From: an uncultured Lachnospiraceae bacterium
Lineage (GTDB): Bacteria; Bacillota; Clostridia; Lachnospirales; Lachnospiraceae
DNA: 34,246 nucleotides
Assembly (NCBI GenBank): GCA_947037115.1
Contig: CAMQTN010000028.1
Location: 1 to 34,246 of the forward strand
Direction of reading: 5' to 3'
The position numbers and the translations under genes were made by a program. Under the pieces are notes generated by a model that worked only from the letters and a program-made list of their open reading frames with translations, was not told the DNA's origin and ran no database searches. Shown here piece by piece: positions 1 to 9,319 of the stretch; position 1 is the first letter of the stretch; each line of letters begins with the position of its first letter.

Positions 1-938
1 GCCCAGACAGCCGCCCCCGCAGCCCCTGCCACATGGTTCGAAACATCTTGTCCGCTCCTCCGTTTTCCCAGATGATCCACATAAACCGCGTAGGCCTCAT
101 GCTCCTTCGGATTTCTCCACCGGACATTTTCCACCATGGAGGAGGCGCCAAGACCAAAGCCGACATAATCGCCTCTTCGCCAATAAACCCGGTTGTGGCG
201 GCATGCAAAGCCGTCCCTCGCATAATTGGAGATCTCATAACGCTGATACCCCGCCTTTGCCAGATACTTTCCCGTAAGCGCATACATCTCCCGGTCCTCG
301 TCCTCCGTGGGAAAAGTATAGCACGATTGGTTTACATAAAGCGGAGTTCCTTCCTCCAGAATCAGACTGTAAGCGGAGATGTGCTCCGGTGAAAGTTTTA
401 CCACCCGCTCCAGCGTCCTCCTGTAGGAACCCACGCTCTGTCCGGGCAGCGCCGCCATCAGGTCAATATTGATATTGCGAAAGCCCGCCTCTCTCGCCAG
501 CGTATACGTCTCCAGAAAATCGCGGTAACTGTGGATTCGTCCGATGCGTGCCAGTTCTTCGTCCTCCGTGGACTGCAAACCGAGACTGAGACGGTTAATG
601 CCATGTGCTGTGTAATTTCCCAGTTTCTCCGCCGTGACGGTGCCCGGATTGCATTCCATCGTGATTTCCGCATCTGCCGCCACCGGATAATTTTCCCTGA
701 TCTGTCCCAGAATCCGCCCCGCCGCCTCCGCAGGGAGCAGGGAAGGCGTGCCGCCGCCCAGAAAGATGGAGATCACGCGGTGATCTCCATAAAATAGCGA
801 TTGTTCTTTTATTTCCCGAAGCAGCAAGTTTACATAACTCTCCATCTTTCCCGCATCCGCGGAAGCGGAGAGAAAGTCGCAGTACAGACATTTTCTGACA
901 CAGAACGGAATGTGAATATAGATACTCAGCTCTCTCAT
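1..938 (-). CDS. hemW: HemW-like radical SAM heme chaperone, C terminus cut off by window edge
   Basis: The reading frame from 938 to the window edge encodes about 312 residues starting MRELSIYIHIPFC. It carries the radical SAM cluster motif CVRKCLYC (CxxxCxxC) at residues 13-20, then the glycine-rich SAM-binding stretch FLGGGTPS, the segment AYSLILEEGTPL, and later CRHNRVYWRRGDYVGFGLGASS. These are hallmarks of the HemW/HemN-like family, which inserts heme into respiratory proteins rather than oxidising coproporphyrinogen. Family members are near 380 residues, so about 60-70 C-terminal residues lie outside. The start is supported by AGAGGA a few bases upstream. It lies 48 bases downstream of lepA on the same strand, as in many Bacillota, and is probably co-transcribed. 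Confidence 0.93.
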   Translation of the reverse strand, partial: MRELSIYIHIPFCVRKCLYCDFLSASADAGKMESYVNLLLREIKEQSLFYGDHRVISIFLGGGTPSLLPAEAAGRILGQIRENYPVAADAEITMECNPGTVTAEKLGNYTAHGINRLSLGLQSTEDEELARIGRIHSYRDFLETYTLAREAGFRNINIDLMAALPGQSVGSYRRTLERVVKLSPEHISAYSLILEEGTPLYVNQSCYTFPTEDEDREMYALTGKYLAKAGYQRYEISNYARDGFACRHNRVYWRRGDYVGFGLGASSMVENVRWRNPKEHEAYAVYVDHLGKRRSGQDVSNHVAGAAGAAVW

Positions 939-986
939 CTTTTCCTCTGCGGGGCCCAACAGCGCCCGCATGCCTCCTGCCCGCCT

Positions 987-2798
987 CTAGTTGTCGTCCA
1001 GTTTCAGCACACTCATAAAAGCGCTCTGAGGGATCTCCACATTGCCCACCTGGCGCATGCGCTTCTTACCTTCCTTCTGCTTTTCAAGCAGCTTCTTCTT
1101 TCGGGTGATATCTCCGCCGTAACACTTGGCGAGGACGTCCTTTCTCATGGCCCTGACCGTCTCTCTGGCAATGATCTTTCCTCCCACCGCCGCCTGAATC
1201 GGTATCTCAAATAGGTGTCTGGGAATCTCCTCCTTCAGCTTTTCGCACATCCTCCTGCCGCGCTCGTAAGCGCTGTCCGCATGGACAATGAAGGAGAGCG
1301 CGTCCACCTCGTCATGATTGATCAGGATATCCAGCTTCACCAGCTTCGACTGCTCATACCCTTTCAGTTCATAGTCAAAGGATGCGTATCCCCTGGACCG
1401 GGATTTTAACGCATCAAAAAAGTCATAAATAATCTCGTTTAAAGGAAGCTCGTATTTCAAAAGGGCTCTGGACGCCTCAATGTACTCCGTGCTGATATAA
1501 CGGCCTCTCCGCTCCTGACACAGCTGCATGATGGGGCCGATAAACTCTGTCGTCACCATAATCTCCGCGCTGACCACAGGTTCCTCCATGTAGTCGATCT
1601 CGGAGGGATCCGGCAGGTTTGACGGGTTCGTCAGCTCGATCATCTCCCCGTTGGTCTTATAAACCCGGTAGATAACGCCGGGCGCAGTGGTCACAAGATC
1701 CAGATTGTACTCTCTCTCCAGCCGCTCCTGAATGATTTCCAGATGCAGAAGCCCCAGAAAACCACAGCGGAAGCCAAATCCGAGTGCAATGGAGGTCTCC
1801 GGCTCATAATTTAATGATGCGTCATTCAGCTTCAGCTTTTCCAGCGCGTCCCGCAGATCCGGGTATTTCGCGCCGTCCGCCGGATACATGCCGCAGTACA
1901 CCATGGAGTTGACCTTCTTGTAGCCGGGCAGCGGCTTGTCGCAGGGATGTTCCATATCCGTGATCGTGTCGCCAACGGCGGTGTCTTTCACATTTTTGAT
2001 GGACGCGGTCAAATAGCCAACCATCCCAGCCGAAAGCTCGTCGCAGGGAATGAACTGGCCCGCGCCGAAATATCCGACTTCCACCACCTCTGCGGCCGCG
2101 CCGGTGGCCATCATTTTAATCTTTGTGCCTTTCCTGACCCTGCCTTCCTTGATCCGGCAAAAGACGATCACACCCTTGTAGGAATCGTACACGGAGTCAA
2201 AGATAAGCGCCTGTAACGGGTTGTCCGGACTGCCGCCGGGGGCCGGAATCTTCTCCACGACCGCCTCCAGCACATCCTCGATACCGATGCCGTTCTTGGC
2301 CGAAATCAACGGCGCATCCTGCGCCTCGATGCCGATGACGTCCTCGATCTCGTCCTTCACCCGGTCCGGCTCGGCGCTTGGCAGATCGATCTTGTTGATC
2401 ACCGGAAAGACGTCCAGATCGTGATCCAGCGCCAGATACACATTGGCCAGCGTCTGGGCCTCGATCCCCTGGGCGGCGTCCACCACCAGAATCGCCCCGT
2501 CGCAGGCCGCCAGTGCGCGGCTCACTTCATAATTAAAATCCACATGCCCGGGGGTGTCGATCAGGTTAAAGATATATTCGTTCCCGTCCTTCGCCTGATA
2601 GATGATGCGGACGGTCTGGGCCTTGATGGTAATGCCCCTCTCCCGCTCCAAATCCATATTGTCCAGTATCTGCGCCTGCATTTCACGGCTTGTCAGAAGC
2701 CCCGTCTTTTCTATAATCCTGTCCGCCAGTGTGGACTTGCCGTGGTCAATGTGGGCAACAATACAAAAATTCCTGATTTTGCTCTGGTCTATCGTCAT
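987..2798 (-). CDS. lepA: Elongation factor 4 (LepA), back-translocating ribosomal GTPase
   Basis: The product is about 603 residues, the usual LepA length, starting [23 protein letters not shown]. The GTPase motifs are present: P loop AHIDHGKS, switch region [18 protein letters not shown] and NKIDLPSA. The C terminus MSVLKLDDN and the segment [18 protein letters not shown] are typical of LepA. The frame is open upstream to 2840, but I chose 2798 because GAGAGGA sits eight bases before that ATG and the protein then begins where family members do. LepA binds stalled or mis-translocated ribosomes and is non-essential in most bacteria. It sits downstream of spoIIP with a 242-base gap holding small palindromes, so it may have its own promoter. 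Confidence 0.96.
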   Translation of the reverse strand: MTIDQSKIRNFCIVAHIDHGKSTLADRIIEKTGLLTSREMQAQILDNMDLERERGITIKAQTVRIIYQAKDGNEYIFNLIDTPGHVDFNYEVSRALAACDGAILVVDAAQGIEAQTLANVYLALDHDLDVFPVINKIDLPSAEPDRVKDEIEDVIGIEAQDAPLISAKNGIGIEDVLEAVVEKIPAPGGSPDNPLQALIFDSVYDSYKGVIVFCRIKEGRVRKGTKIKMMATGAAAEVVEVGYFGAGQFIPCDELSAGMVGYLTASIKNVKDTAVGDTITDMEHPCDKPLPGYKKVNSMVYCGMYPADGAKYPDLRDALEKLKLNDASLNYEPETSIALGFGFRCGFLGLLHLEIIQERLEREYNLDLVTTAPGVIYRVYKTNGEMIELTNPSNLPDPSEIDYMEEPVVSAEIMVTTEFIGPIMQLCQERRGRYISTEYIEASRALLKYELPLNEIIYDFFDALKSRSRGYASFDYELKGYEQSKLVKLDILINHDEVDALSFIVHADSAYERGRRMCEKLKEEIPRHLFEIPIQAAVGGKIIARETVRAMRKDVLAKCYGGDITRKKKLLEKQKEGKKRMRQVGNVEIPQSAFMSVLKLDDN

Positions 2799-3040
2799 AT
2801 CTGTTATCCTCTCTATAACGTTCAGCTCACGCCCATTCACAAAACGCGCCTTCGGCGCTCTCCGCTGCTTCGCAGCTTCTTTTGTTCATGTACGGGCGTT
2901 CCCTCAGACCATCATCTGCCTGTCAAATTCGTGCAAGCACGATTTGCCTGTCAGATTCGGTCTGGCTGAACTGTTAAAACAGTATATCAAATCCGTCATC
3001 GAATGTCCACACCAATCCCTGCATCTGAGCCGTCGCATTC

Positions 3041-4372
3041 TCAGCCGCCGCCCGTTTCCCGCTCCGGCTCCCTGCCGCTGAAAACCAGATCCAGCACATG
3101 CGCCAGCGGCTCGCAGGCATTGCGGATCTCCTCCTCCGTATTGTTCTGCGCCCCCAGCTCGATCAAAAGAGATTTCGGACAAAGGTGCATATTGTAACGG
3201 TAGGCTTTCAGATAGATTCTGCGGGCAATCCCGGGATAGTATTCGTTGCAGGCCGCCTGCATTTGAAAAGACAGAGCCAGATTATCCGCAAGATAGGGAT
3301 TTTCCAACTGTTCAATCGCCCCCTTCTTTGTGCGGCACAGTCCGTTAAAAAACATAAACTGCGCAGTGGGGCGTCCCTGAATATCCGTCACAAGACGCCT
3401 GTCCTCCGGCATCGCATCCCTGTGCAGGTCAATCACGGCCTCTATGGAGGGGTACTCTTCCAGAATTGCCTCCAGGGCAGGCAGGGAATTGCTGTAGGCA
3501 TAGTCCCTCTCCTCATCATAGCAGTCCGTATTATGTATCACATTGTAGCCATATTCCCGCAAAAGCGTGGCCAGATATTCTCCGGCCCCCAGAATACCGC
3601 TGTTTTCATCCCCCGCAACAGAATCTGCAAAACTCTCTCTGGAATGGGTATGGTAAATCAGAATCTGCGGTTCGTCCGCACTCCCCTGTATCCGCATATC
3701 CCTCTCCAGAAGCGCATCCGCCCGCAAAAGCTCCTCCCCTGCCACGGTTGTGCTGTCCACAGCATAGAATGCCTTGATCAGCGCCTCGTAGGAAGCCAGC
3801 TCCTCCCATTGATAGCGGTAGCTCTTCTCCTCCACCGGGGCAAAAGGCTGTCCCTGCGTATCCGTTTCCTGCTCCTCCTGCTCCTGTGCCTCCTGCTGCG
3901 CCGTTAAATAACTACTGTTTTCTTTCAAAAAAGCCGACTCCAGACTTTTCTCCAGATGCATGGCGTCATCGTCATAGTCCAAAGCCTCCTCCGGCAGTCC
4001 TTTGTGATCCTCGTCGCTGCCCTCAGAAAGAAAAAGTCTGGCGTAATCGCTCTCCGTCACATTGTTCTCCCCGTTCTCCCAGGCATAAAGCAGCCCCGGA
4101 TACTGGGAGAGGAGCCCTTTCAGAAAAGAACTGTCCTCTGACGTCTGGCGGCTTCCTTCACACATCCTGCAAATACCGGGCAGATAAGGCTCCATCACCA
4201 GCCGGCCGGCCATTTCATGCAGAGGCCGGACTGCCGGCTTTTCCTCCCGTTCCCGCAACAGTTCCACGCATCCGAATACGAGAGATATAATAACAATCGA
4301 TATTAAAAAAATTTTGAGTCCCCTTCTTTTCATGCACATATTAAGATATATGCGCCGCGAACAGGACTTCAT
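3041..4372 (-). CDS. spoIIP: Stage II sporulation protein P (SpoIIP), peptidoglycan hydrolase for engulfment
   Basis: The protein is 443 residues. After a basic N terminus it has one membrane segment (about residues 20-36), then a long acidic linker rich in Glu and Gln (about 155-185), then the SpoIIP catalytic domain. That domain shows ILIYHTHSRESF (His 241 and 243), DLHRD and LLIELGAQNNTEEE, all characteristic. SpoIIP acts with SpoIID and SpoIIM to thin septal peptidoglycan and drive engulfment in the mother cell. The start at 4372 has AGAGGAAG eight bases upstream; ATGs 11 and 13 codons further in are alternatives. It lies 14 bases downstream of gpr, so the two are almost certainly one transcript. 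Confidence 0.95.
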   Translation of the reverse strand: MKSCSRRIYLNMCMKRRGLKIFLISIVIISLVFGCVELLREREEKPAVRPLHEMAGRLVMEPYLPGICRMCEGSRQTSEDSSFLKGLLSQYPGLLYAWENGENNVTESDYARLFLSEGSDEDHKGLPEEALDYDDDAMHLEKSLESAFLKENSSYLTAQQEAQEQEEQETDTQGQPFAPVEEKSYRYQWEELASYEALIKAFYAVDSTTVAGEELLRADALLERDMRIQGSADEPQILIYHTHSRESFADSVAGDENSGILGAGEYLATLLREYGYNVIHNTDCYDEERDYAYSNSLPALEAILEEYPSIEAVIDLHRDAMPEDRRLVTDIQGRPTAQFMFFNGLCRTKKGAIEQLENPYLADNLALSFQMQAACNEYYPGIARRIYLKAYRYNMHLCPKSLLIELGAQNNTEEEIRNACEPLAHVLDLVFSGREPERETGGG

Positions 4373-4386
4373 ACCTACTCTTCCTC

Positions 4387-5265
4387 TCAGAAGTTCAAAG
4401 CGCCATTAATCCCGTCACAGATAATATGGCTGATCTGGCGGATTTGCTGATCCACGTCCTTCGTTGTGACGTACATATTGTTTAATTCCTTAAGCGTTGC
4501 CGGGCGCTCTCCCATGGCGTCGCCCACGATGGTCGCCGCATCCACCACTGTCGGTACTCCCAGCGCCAGCACAGGAATGTGCAGGGTTTCCTCGGTGATG
4601 GCATTTCTGTGGTTACCCACACCGGAGCCGGGATGAATTCCCGTGTTTGTAATCTGGATCGTGCGGTTTAAACGCTTGGTTGACCGGGCCGCCAGCGCAT
4701 CAATCACAATCACCTGATCGGGCTTCGTCTCCCCGATCACTCCCTTGATGATCTCCGCGGACTCCATGCCTGTCTTGGCCATAACCCCCGGCACCAGACT
4801 GCTAACCAGATGCATTTTCGTCCGGTTGTAGGCCACCTTACCGTACTCCATCACTATGTGCCTGTTGACAAAGAGGTTATCTACCACATTTGGGCCCAGA
4901 GAATCCGCCGTCACCTCCCGGTTTCCGAGCCCCACCACCAGAATGGACTGCTCCTTATCCGGATTTGCCAGAATACTTCTGATTTCCTCCGACAGAATTG
5001 CCGAAATTTCCTGATGATAGTCCTCCTCCGGCTCTGTCATGGCGGGCGCCTCCAGCGTAATATAAGTTCCCATCGGTTTCCCAAGGGCCCTGGCCCCGTT
5101 TTTTGTCTCTATGACCACCCGGGTAATATGCACGTCGCTCTCCTCATCATAGCGTTCCTCCACCGCAACGCCGTGAAGCCCGGACTCCTTTTCCCCAATA
5201 CTTTCTCTGGCTTCCAACGCCAAGTCAGTCCTGACATTTGACCAGCTATCCATATCGATATCCAT
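4387..5265 (-). CDS. gpr: Germination protease GPR, degrades small acid-soluble spore proteins
   Basis: The protein has about 292 residues from the start MDIDMDSWSNVRTDLALEA. The N-terminal VRTDLALEARE matches the processed region of GPR, and the body contains SILVVGLGNREVTADSLGP, HLVSSLVPGVMAKTGME, IDALAARSTKRLNRTIQ and NTGIHPGSGVGNHR, all strong GPR signatures. GPR is made as a zymogen in the forespore and cleaves SASPs at germination. The frame is open 45 codons further upstream, but that stretch (KNRKENGQAERRR...) looks non-coding and GGAAAGG lies just before 5265. On the minus strand CATAAAATA occurs about 60 bases upstream and resembles a forespore sigma-G -10 element, but I see no convincing -35. 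Confidence 0.94.
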   Translation of the reverse strand: MDIDMDSWSNVRTDLALEARESIGEKESGLHGVAVEERYDEESDVHITRVVIETKNGARALGKPMGTYITLEAPAMTEPEEDYHQEISAILSEEIRSILANPDKEQSILVVGLGNREVTADSLGPNVVDNLFVNRHIVMEYGKVAYNRTKMHLVSSLVPGVMAKTGMESAEIIKGVIGETKPDQVIVIDALAARSTKRLNRTIQITNTGIHPGSGVGNHRNAITEETLHIPVLALGVPTVVDAATIVGDAMGERPATLKELNNMYVTTKDVDQQIRQISHIICDGINGALNF

Positions 5266-5381
5266 TCCTTTCCACAATTCGCAGCCGCTTACTTTTCTTT
5301 TGCAGCTATTATATTTTATGCGTCTTCTTTCCGCCTGCCCATTTTCTTTTCTATTTTTTGCAAAAATAAACAAAATATGTA

Positions 5382-5410
5382 TTGACATCCCCATTTCCAT
5401 ATTCTAAAAT
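5382..5410 (+). promoter_or_regulatory. Sigma-A type promoter of rpsT
   Basis: TTGACA (5382-5387), a 17-base spacer and TAAAAT (5405-5410) form a near-consensus housekeeping promoter. It points at rpsT about 100 bases downstream. The transcribed leader contains CGTGTC and GACACG arms before a T run, so a small leader hairpin is possible; S20 genes are autoregulated in some bacteria, but I cannot show that here. Confidence 0.8.
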
Positions 5411-5512
5411 AATATGCGTGTCTTTCCATTAAAACGTCCGTGTCCGTCTTTAATGAGACACGTTTTTATAAGAAGCAGCATAAAAGTATAAATGTGTTGA
5501 ATGGAGGAAGTT

Positions 5513-5776
5513 ATGGCTAATATCAAATCCGCGAAAAAGAGAATTCTGGTAAACAGGACCAAGGCTGAAAGAAACAAATCCATCAAGTCCGGTGTTAAGA
5601 CAGCGATCAAGAAAGTGTACGCTGCCATCGACGCACAGGATAAGGAAGCTGCACAGAGCGCGCTGCTCGCCGCTACTTCCGCACTTGACAAGGCCACCAA
5701 AAAGGGTGTATACCACAAAAACACCTCTGCCAGAAAAGTTTCCCGCATGACTCTTGCCGTAAACAAGATGGCGTAA
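5513..5776 (+). CDS. rpsT: 30S ribosomal protein S20
   Basis: This 87-residue basic protein starts MANIKSAKKRILVNRTKAER, the classical S20 N terminus, and continues with SIKSGVKTAIKKVYAAI and ends RKVSRMTLAVNKMA. S20 binds 16S rRNA in the body of the small subunit. An in-frame ATG four codons upstream is rejected because GGAGG is placed six bases before 5513. The gene is monocistronic: a strong promoter lies upstream and a hairpin terminator follows. It is divergent from gpr, the usual Bacillota arrangement. Confidence 0.97.
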   Translation: MANIKSAKKRILVNRTKAERNKSIKSGVKTAIKKVYAAIDAQDKEAAQSALLAATSALDKATKKGVYHKNTSARKVSRMTLAVNKMA

Positions 5777-5801
5777 GGAAATTCATATTGATGTGAATTA
5801 C

Positions 5802-5840
5802 GAAGGGCGTGTGCACATGCACCCGCCCTTCTTTGTGTGG
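5802..5840 (+). terminator. Rho-independent-like terminator of rpsT
   Basis: GAAGGGCG and CGCCCTTC arms enclose an inner GTGCACATGCAC stem, and the hairpin is followed by a T-rich run (TTTGTGTGGTTTCTTTC). It begins 25 bases after the rpsT stop codon. Confidence 0.75.
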
Positions 5841-5853
5841 TTTCTTTCATTTT

Positions 5854-5878
5854 CGGGAGAACGTGCCACATTCTCCCG
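5854..5878. other. Short intergenic palindrome between convergent genes
   Basis: Perfect arms CGGGAGAA and TTCTCCCG (5854-5861, 5871-5878) are followed directly by a second small hairpin, GCGC-TTC-GCGC near 5884. It lies between rpsT and the convergent minus-strand TPM gene and may end the latter's transcript, though the T run on the minus strand is poor. Related GAGAATG hairpins occur at 7802 and 34216. Confidence 0.5.
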
Positions 5879-5902
5879 ATTGAGCGCTTCGCGCCCAATC
5901 AG

Positions 5903-6775
5903 TTACCGGCTGTGACCGCCTCCGCCGTGATGGCCGCCCCCGCCGCCGTGGCTGCGGCCGCCTCCACCGCCTCCGCTGCTCGTCTGAATCTTTCGCCTCG
6001 TCACGGTCTTTCGCAGGAACCTGTCCTCAGATACACGGAAGTCCGGCTGTCTGCCCGCCACATAAGTGGTAGCTGTAGTGGTCTTTTTCCCTTCTTTGGC
6101 GTTCCAGTTGAGTAATACAAATATAACACATGCCGCCAGTCCAATCAGCCATGGGACAAATCCCGGCACACTCAGGTGAAACGCCCGCCACCCCGTCATA
6201 TCGTGATAAAAGTCGTTCACATATGTCCTGTAGGCACGGTAAGGGTTCTTTTCCACATAACGGTATACACGATCCAGAAGATGATCGATATCTTCGGTGT
6301 AGTAGGCATCTCTGGCTCTCCCGGTGGTGCAAAACCATGTATGGATCATACCGTCGTCCTCTCTGGACCAGTTGTCCACCAGCATCACGCCGTCGCCATC
6401 CGGCTTGTCATATCCAAATCCCATCTCCTCCCACTGGGTCTCCGCATACACCCTCACATACTCATTCGAAGGGGCGCCCGGCTCTATGGCCCTCGCGTAT
6501 TCCCCCAAAGGCTCATTCAGGGTGACAAGCACAATATCGCAGCCTGTCTGTTTCTCCCGTCTGGCGATCAGCGCCCGCAGCTTATTCTCCTCCTTGTCGG
6601 AGAGTACGTCCGCATAGTCAAAAACCCGTTCCCCCGTCTCGCATGACTTGTTTGTCCTCTGGTAATCCACCGCTCTGGAAACGCCCCAGTGTCCCACATG
6701 AAGCGCGATGGCAAAAATCGCCGCTGCCGCCAATATTATGTAAACCCATTTGAAATAACGAACGTATTCTTTCAC
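5903..6775 (-). CDS. TPM-domain membrane protein with Gly/His-rich tail
   Basis: The 290-residue protein has a membrane segment at about residues 9-27, then RVFDYADVLSDKEENKLRALIAR...CDIVLVTLN, the usual opening of a TPM (TLP18.3/Psb32/MOLO-1) domain, running to about residue 175. A second membrane segment (VPWLIGLAACVIFVLLNW) lies near 206-225, followed by a basic linker and a tail of Gly, Ser and His (GGGGGGRSHGGGGGHHGGGG). The domain therefore faces outward with the tail in the cytoplasm. TPM proteins are linked to membrane-protein quality control or phosphatase-like activity, but the function here is not established. It starts 18 bases downstream of the zinc-ribbon gene and is surely co-transcribed with it. 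Confidence 0.8.
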   Translation of the reverse strand: MKEYVRYFKWVYIILAAAAIFAIALHVGHWGVSRAVDYQRTNKSCETGERVFDYADVLSDKEENKLRALIARREKQTGCDIVLVTLNEPLGEYARAIEPGAPSNEYVRVYAETQWEEMGFGYDKPDGDGVMLVDNWSREDDGMIHTWFCTTGRARDAYYTEDIDHLLDRVYRYVEKNPYRAYRTYVNDFYHDMTGWRAFHLSVPGFVPWLIGLAACVIFVLLNWNAKEGKKTTTATTYVAGRQPDFRVSEDRFLRKTVTRRKIQTSSGGGGGGRSHGGGGGHHGGGGHSR

Positions 6776-6793
6776 CGTCTCTGTCTTTCCCTT

Positions 6794-7777
6794 CTACAAA
6801 ATCTCAAGCACATGAACCGCCAAACCACAGATTGCCGTCACCATTGCAAACACCGATACTCCGTACGCAATCACCTTCTCTTTGGAAACAGGCGTCGCCC
6901 CGACTACCTTTCCGGTCTGTCCGTTGACATGGTACAGATATGTCTTATCCCTGTAACGATAGACATACTGCCAAACGGGCATCAAAACATAACAGGTATC
7001 TTTCTTTTGCAGGTTCAAATTTTTATGATAGGTGCGCATCGTGGTATAGCCGGCTATAGAGCTCTGCAAAAGGTTCTCCGAAGCCTCCTTCACCTTACCG
7101 GCCGCCCGGACTGCCAGCTCCTCCGCCGGCTGATTGTATCTTTCGCCCAGAAACCCTGACATATATTTGGGTACAAACCCTGTAAGCTCCTGATAGTTAT
7201 AGGGTTCCATCAGATCCATAATGCCGTCCTCCATGACAAAGGAAGCATCCGCGGGAACCCGCTCAAAATCCGCATTCATTTTACGAATGACCTCATAATA
7301 GGAAGTCTCCGTATACTCCGTGTCTCCGCTTCTCCAGGTTCGGATTCTCGTGCCCTCCCCAGCAAAATCATAGTTGACATCATAGTCATAGAGCCAGAAG
7401 GGCACATAGATCCCCTCCATTTTCTCCAGACTTTTGGCAGACATAAAATCAGACGGTGCAAAGAGACGGTTCGAAAACTCACTCTCCAAATGCGCCGCCG
7501 CCTGCTCTCTGCTCACACGGAAAGGCAGAATCATGTGGGGCTCATAGGACCCGCTTACCCGCTCGTCAAAAATCAGATACATGCCGCAGTGTCCGCATCT
7601 GCAGGCGGAGGTATACTCCGACATCTGCAGCGGCGCGCCGCAGTTTGCGCACTGCACCAGAGAATTGTCCTCTATTTTCTCCTCACTGTCCGTACTCTCA
7701 CAGTGGGGGCAGTACATCCTTTTTTTGTCCGGCGCGTACACAGTGTTGCCGCCACAGTTCTTACACTTGAAAAACAT
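6794..7777 (-). CDS. Zinc-ribbon membrane-anchored protein of unknown function
   Basis: The 327-residue protein opens with two zinc ribbons: CKNCGG...YCPHC (residues 5-27) and CANCGAP...CRCGHCG (about 43-66). A middle region follows with VPFWLYDYDVNYDFAGEG and MPVWQYVYRYRDKTYLYHVNGQTGKVVG, a pattern seen in proteins often labelled TFIIB-type zinc ribbon or PriA-like by automatic pipelines. A hydrophobic C-terminal segment (AYGVSVFAMVTAICGLAVHVLEIL) probably anchors it. No helicase or nuclease motif is visible, so the PriA label would be misleading. It is the first gene of a pair with the TPM protein; I infer a shared envelope role. Confidence 0.72.
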   Translation of the reverse strand: MFFKCKNCGGNTVYAPDKKRMYCPHCESTDSEEKIEDNSLVQCANCGAPLQMSEYTSACRCGHCGMYLIFDERVSGSYEPHMILPFRVSREQAAAHLESEFSNRLFAPSDFMSAKSLEKMEGIYVPFWLYDYDVNYDFAGEGTRIRTWRSGDTEYTETSYYEVIRKMNADFERVPADASFVMEDGIMDLMEPYNYQELTGFVPKYMSGFLGERYNQPAEELAVRAAGKVKEASENLLQSSIAGYTTMRTYHKNLNLQKKDTCYVLMPVWQYVYRYRDKTYLYHVNGQTGKVVGATPVSKEKVIAYGVSVFAMVTAICGLAVHVLEIL

Positions 7778-7801
7778 TTATGCATGTTCCTTTCGTTAAG
7801 C

Positions 7802-7894
7802 GGAGAATGCCCATTTAGGGCGTTCTCCCACGCGAGATTTAGAACTCCCCCACGAAACAGCCTTTGCTGTGAATGGCTGGAAGTTCTTCTCGCG
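7802..7894. other. Two adjacent intergenic hairpins downstream of the purF-like gene
   Basis: The first hairpin pairs GGAGAATGCCC with GGGCGTTCTCC (7802-7812, 7818-7828). The second is a nested stem: CGCGAGA/TCTCGCG (7831-7837, 7888-7894), AGAACT/AGTTCT (7841-7846, 7882-7887) and ACAGC/GCTGT (7857-7861, 7866-7870). The block starts four bases past the purF-like stop codon and may act as its transcript end, though no clear T tract follows. Confidence 0.55.
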
Positions 7895-7897
7895 TTG

Positions 7898-9304
7898 CTA
7901 TTCCCGCCCGTCCCAACAGTAGGTACAAAGTTTACATTTATCGATGCCCACAGACTCCATCATATCATCCAGACGATGATAGCGAAGCGTGGTAAATTTC
8001 AGTTTTTCCCTGATCTTTTCAAGCATCCGGCCATATTCAGCACTGTCCGGATCCGCATAGACCGAGAGATTCGGGTACTTGTTCTCCCCCTCAATCTCCT
8101 TAATCACCTGACGGGTGATCAGCTCCATCTCCGAAGTGGAACGTGAAAAATTCAGATATTTACAGCCGTAGAGAAGCGGCGGGCAGGCAGGGCGGATATG
8201 TACTTCTTTCGCACCGCTCTGATAGAGAAACTCCGTCGTCTCACGAAGCTGTGTACCGCGCACGATGGAATCGTCGATCAGAAGAAGTTTCCTGCCCTTG
8301 ATCAGATCGTGTACAGGAATCAGCTTCATCCTGGCAATCAGATCGCGCTTACTCTGAATGGTGGGCATGAAGGACCGCGGCCAGGTGGGCGTGTACTTGA
8401 TAAAAGGTCTGGAAAAAGGAATCCCCGACTCGTTGGCATAGCCAATGGCATGAGCCGTACCGGAATCAGGCACTCCCGCCACGTTGTCCGGCTCCGCATC
8501 GTCGCGCTTTGCAAGCATGGCCCCGCACCGGTAACGCATCTCCTCCACGCTGACGCCTTCGTAGGAAGAGGACGGATAGCCGTAATAAACCCACAGGAAG
8601 GTGCATATCTTCATGTCCCTGCCGGGCGCTGCCAACGTTTTAACTCCCTCCGCCGTCACAATGGCAATCTCCCCAGGCCCCAGTTCCCGCTCCGGCACAT
8701 AACCCAGATTCAGATAGGCGAAGCTCTCAAAGGACACACAGAAAGCGTCCTCTCTTTTTCCGACGGCAACCGGCGTGCGTCCCATCCGGTCCCTCGCCGC
8801 ATAAATTCCCTTCGGCGTCATAACAAGCATGGTCATAGAACCGTCAATCAGCTGCTGCGCATACTGAATACCCTCGATCAGGTTATCTCTCTGGTTGATC
8901 ACAGCCGCCACCAGTTCCGTCGAGTTAATATCTCCCCCGCTCATCTCAAGAAAATGCCCCTTGCCGTTCTGAAAAATCTCCGATACAATCGCATCCTTAT
9001 TGTTGATCTTACCCACTGTGGTGATCGCGTAAGTGCCATGATGGGAGCGGATGATCAGCGGCTGGGGTTCATAGTCCGAGATGCAGCCAATCCCCAGCGT
9101 GCCGTTCATCTTGTTTACATCCTTGTCAAACTTTGTGCGAAACGGCGTATTCTCGATATTATGGATCGCCCTGTTAAAGCCCTCCTTCTCATCATACAGC
9201 GCCATACCGGCCCGTCTGGTTCCCAGATGGGAATGATAGTCTGTCCCGAAAAAAAGATCAAAAATACAATTCTCCTTTGATGCCACTCCAAAAAAGCCGC
9301 CCAT
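7898..9304 (-). CDS. PurF-like amidophosphoribosyltransferase paralogue lacking the glutaminase cysteine
   Basis: The 468-residue protein has PurF architecture: an N-terminal class II glutamine amidotransferase fold followed by a phosphoribosyltransferase domain with GVPDSGTAHAIGYA (277-290) and the PRPP loop LLIDDSIVRGTQ (341-352). True PurF starts Met-Cys-Gly, the Cys being the N-terminal nucleophile. Here the protein starts MGGFFGVAS, so the Cys is Gly. Other glutamine-site segments are also altered: GTLGIGC replaces the usual RYST region and TVGKINN replaces the HNG loop. AGAGGAGAG precedes the start and no in-frame Cys start exists. It probably cannot hydrolyse glutamine; it may use free ammonia, act on another amine, or be regulatory. 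A 15-base gap links it to the upstream GGDEF gene. Confidence 0.85.
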   Translation of the reverse strand: MGGFFGVASKENCIFDLFFGTDYHSHLGTRRAGMALYDEKEGFNRAIHNIENTPFRTKFDKDVNKMNGTLGIGCISDYEPQPLIIRSHHGTYAITTVGKINNKDAIVSEIFQNGKGHFLEMSGGDINSTELVAAVINQRDNLIEGIQYAQQLIDGSMTMLVMTPKGIYAARDRMGRTPVAVGKREDAFCVSFESFAYLNLGYVPERELGPGEIAIVTAEGVKTLAAPGRDMKICTFLWVYYGYPSSSYEGVSVEEMRYRCGAMLAKRDDAEPDNVAGVPDSGTAHAIGYANESGIPFSRPFIKYTPTWPRSFMPTIQSKRDLIARMKLIPVHDLIKGRKLLLIDDSIVRGTQLRETTEFLYQSGAKEVHIRPACPPLLYGCKYLNFSRSTSEMELITRQVIKEIEGENKYPNLSVYADPDSAEYGRMLEKIREKLKFTTLRYHRLDDMMESVGIDKCKLCTYCWDGRE

Positions 9305-9319
9305 GATTCATCTCTCCTC

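Noticed and set aside
6794..7777. PriA helicase identity for the zinc-ribbon protein
   Set aside because: No helicase motifs; only the zinc ribbons are shared.
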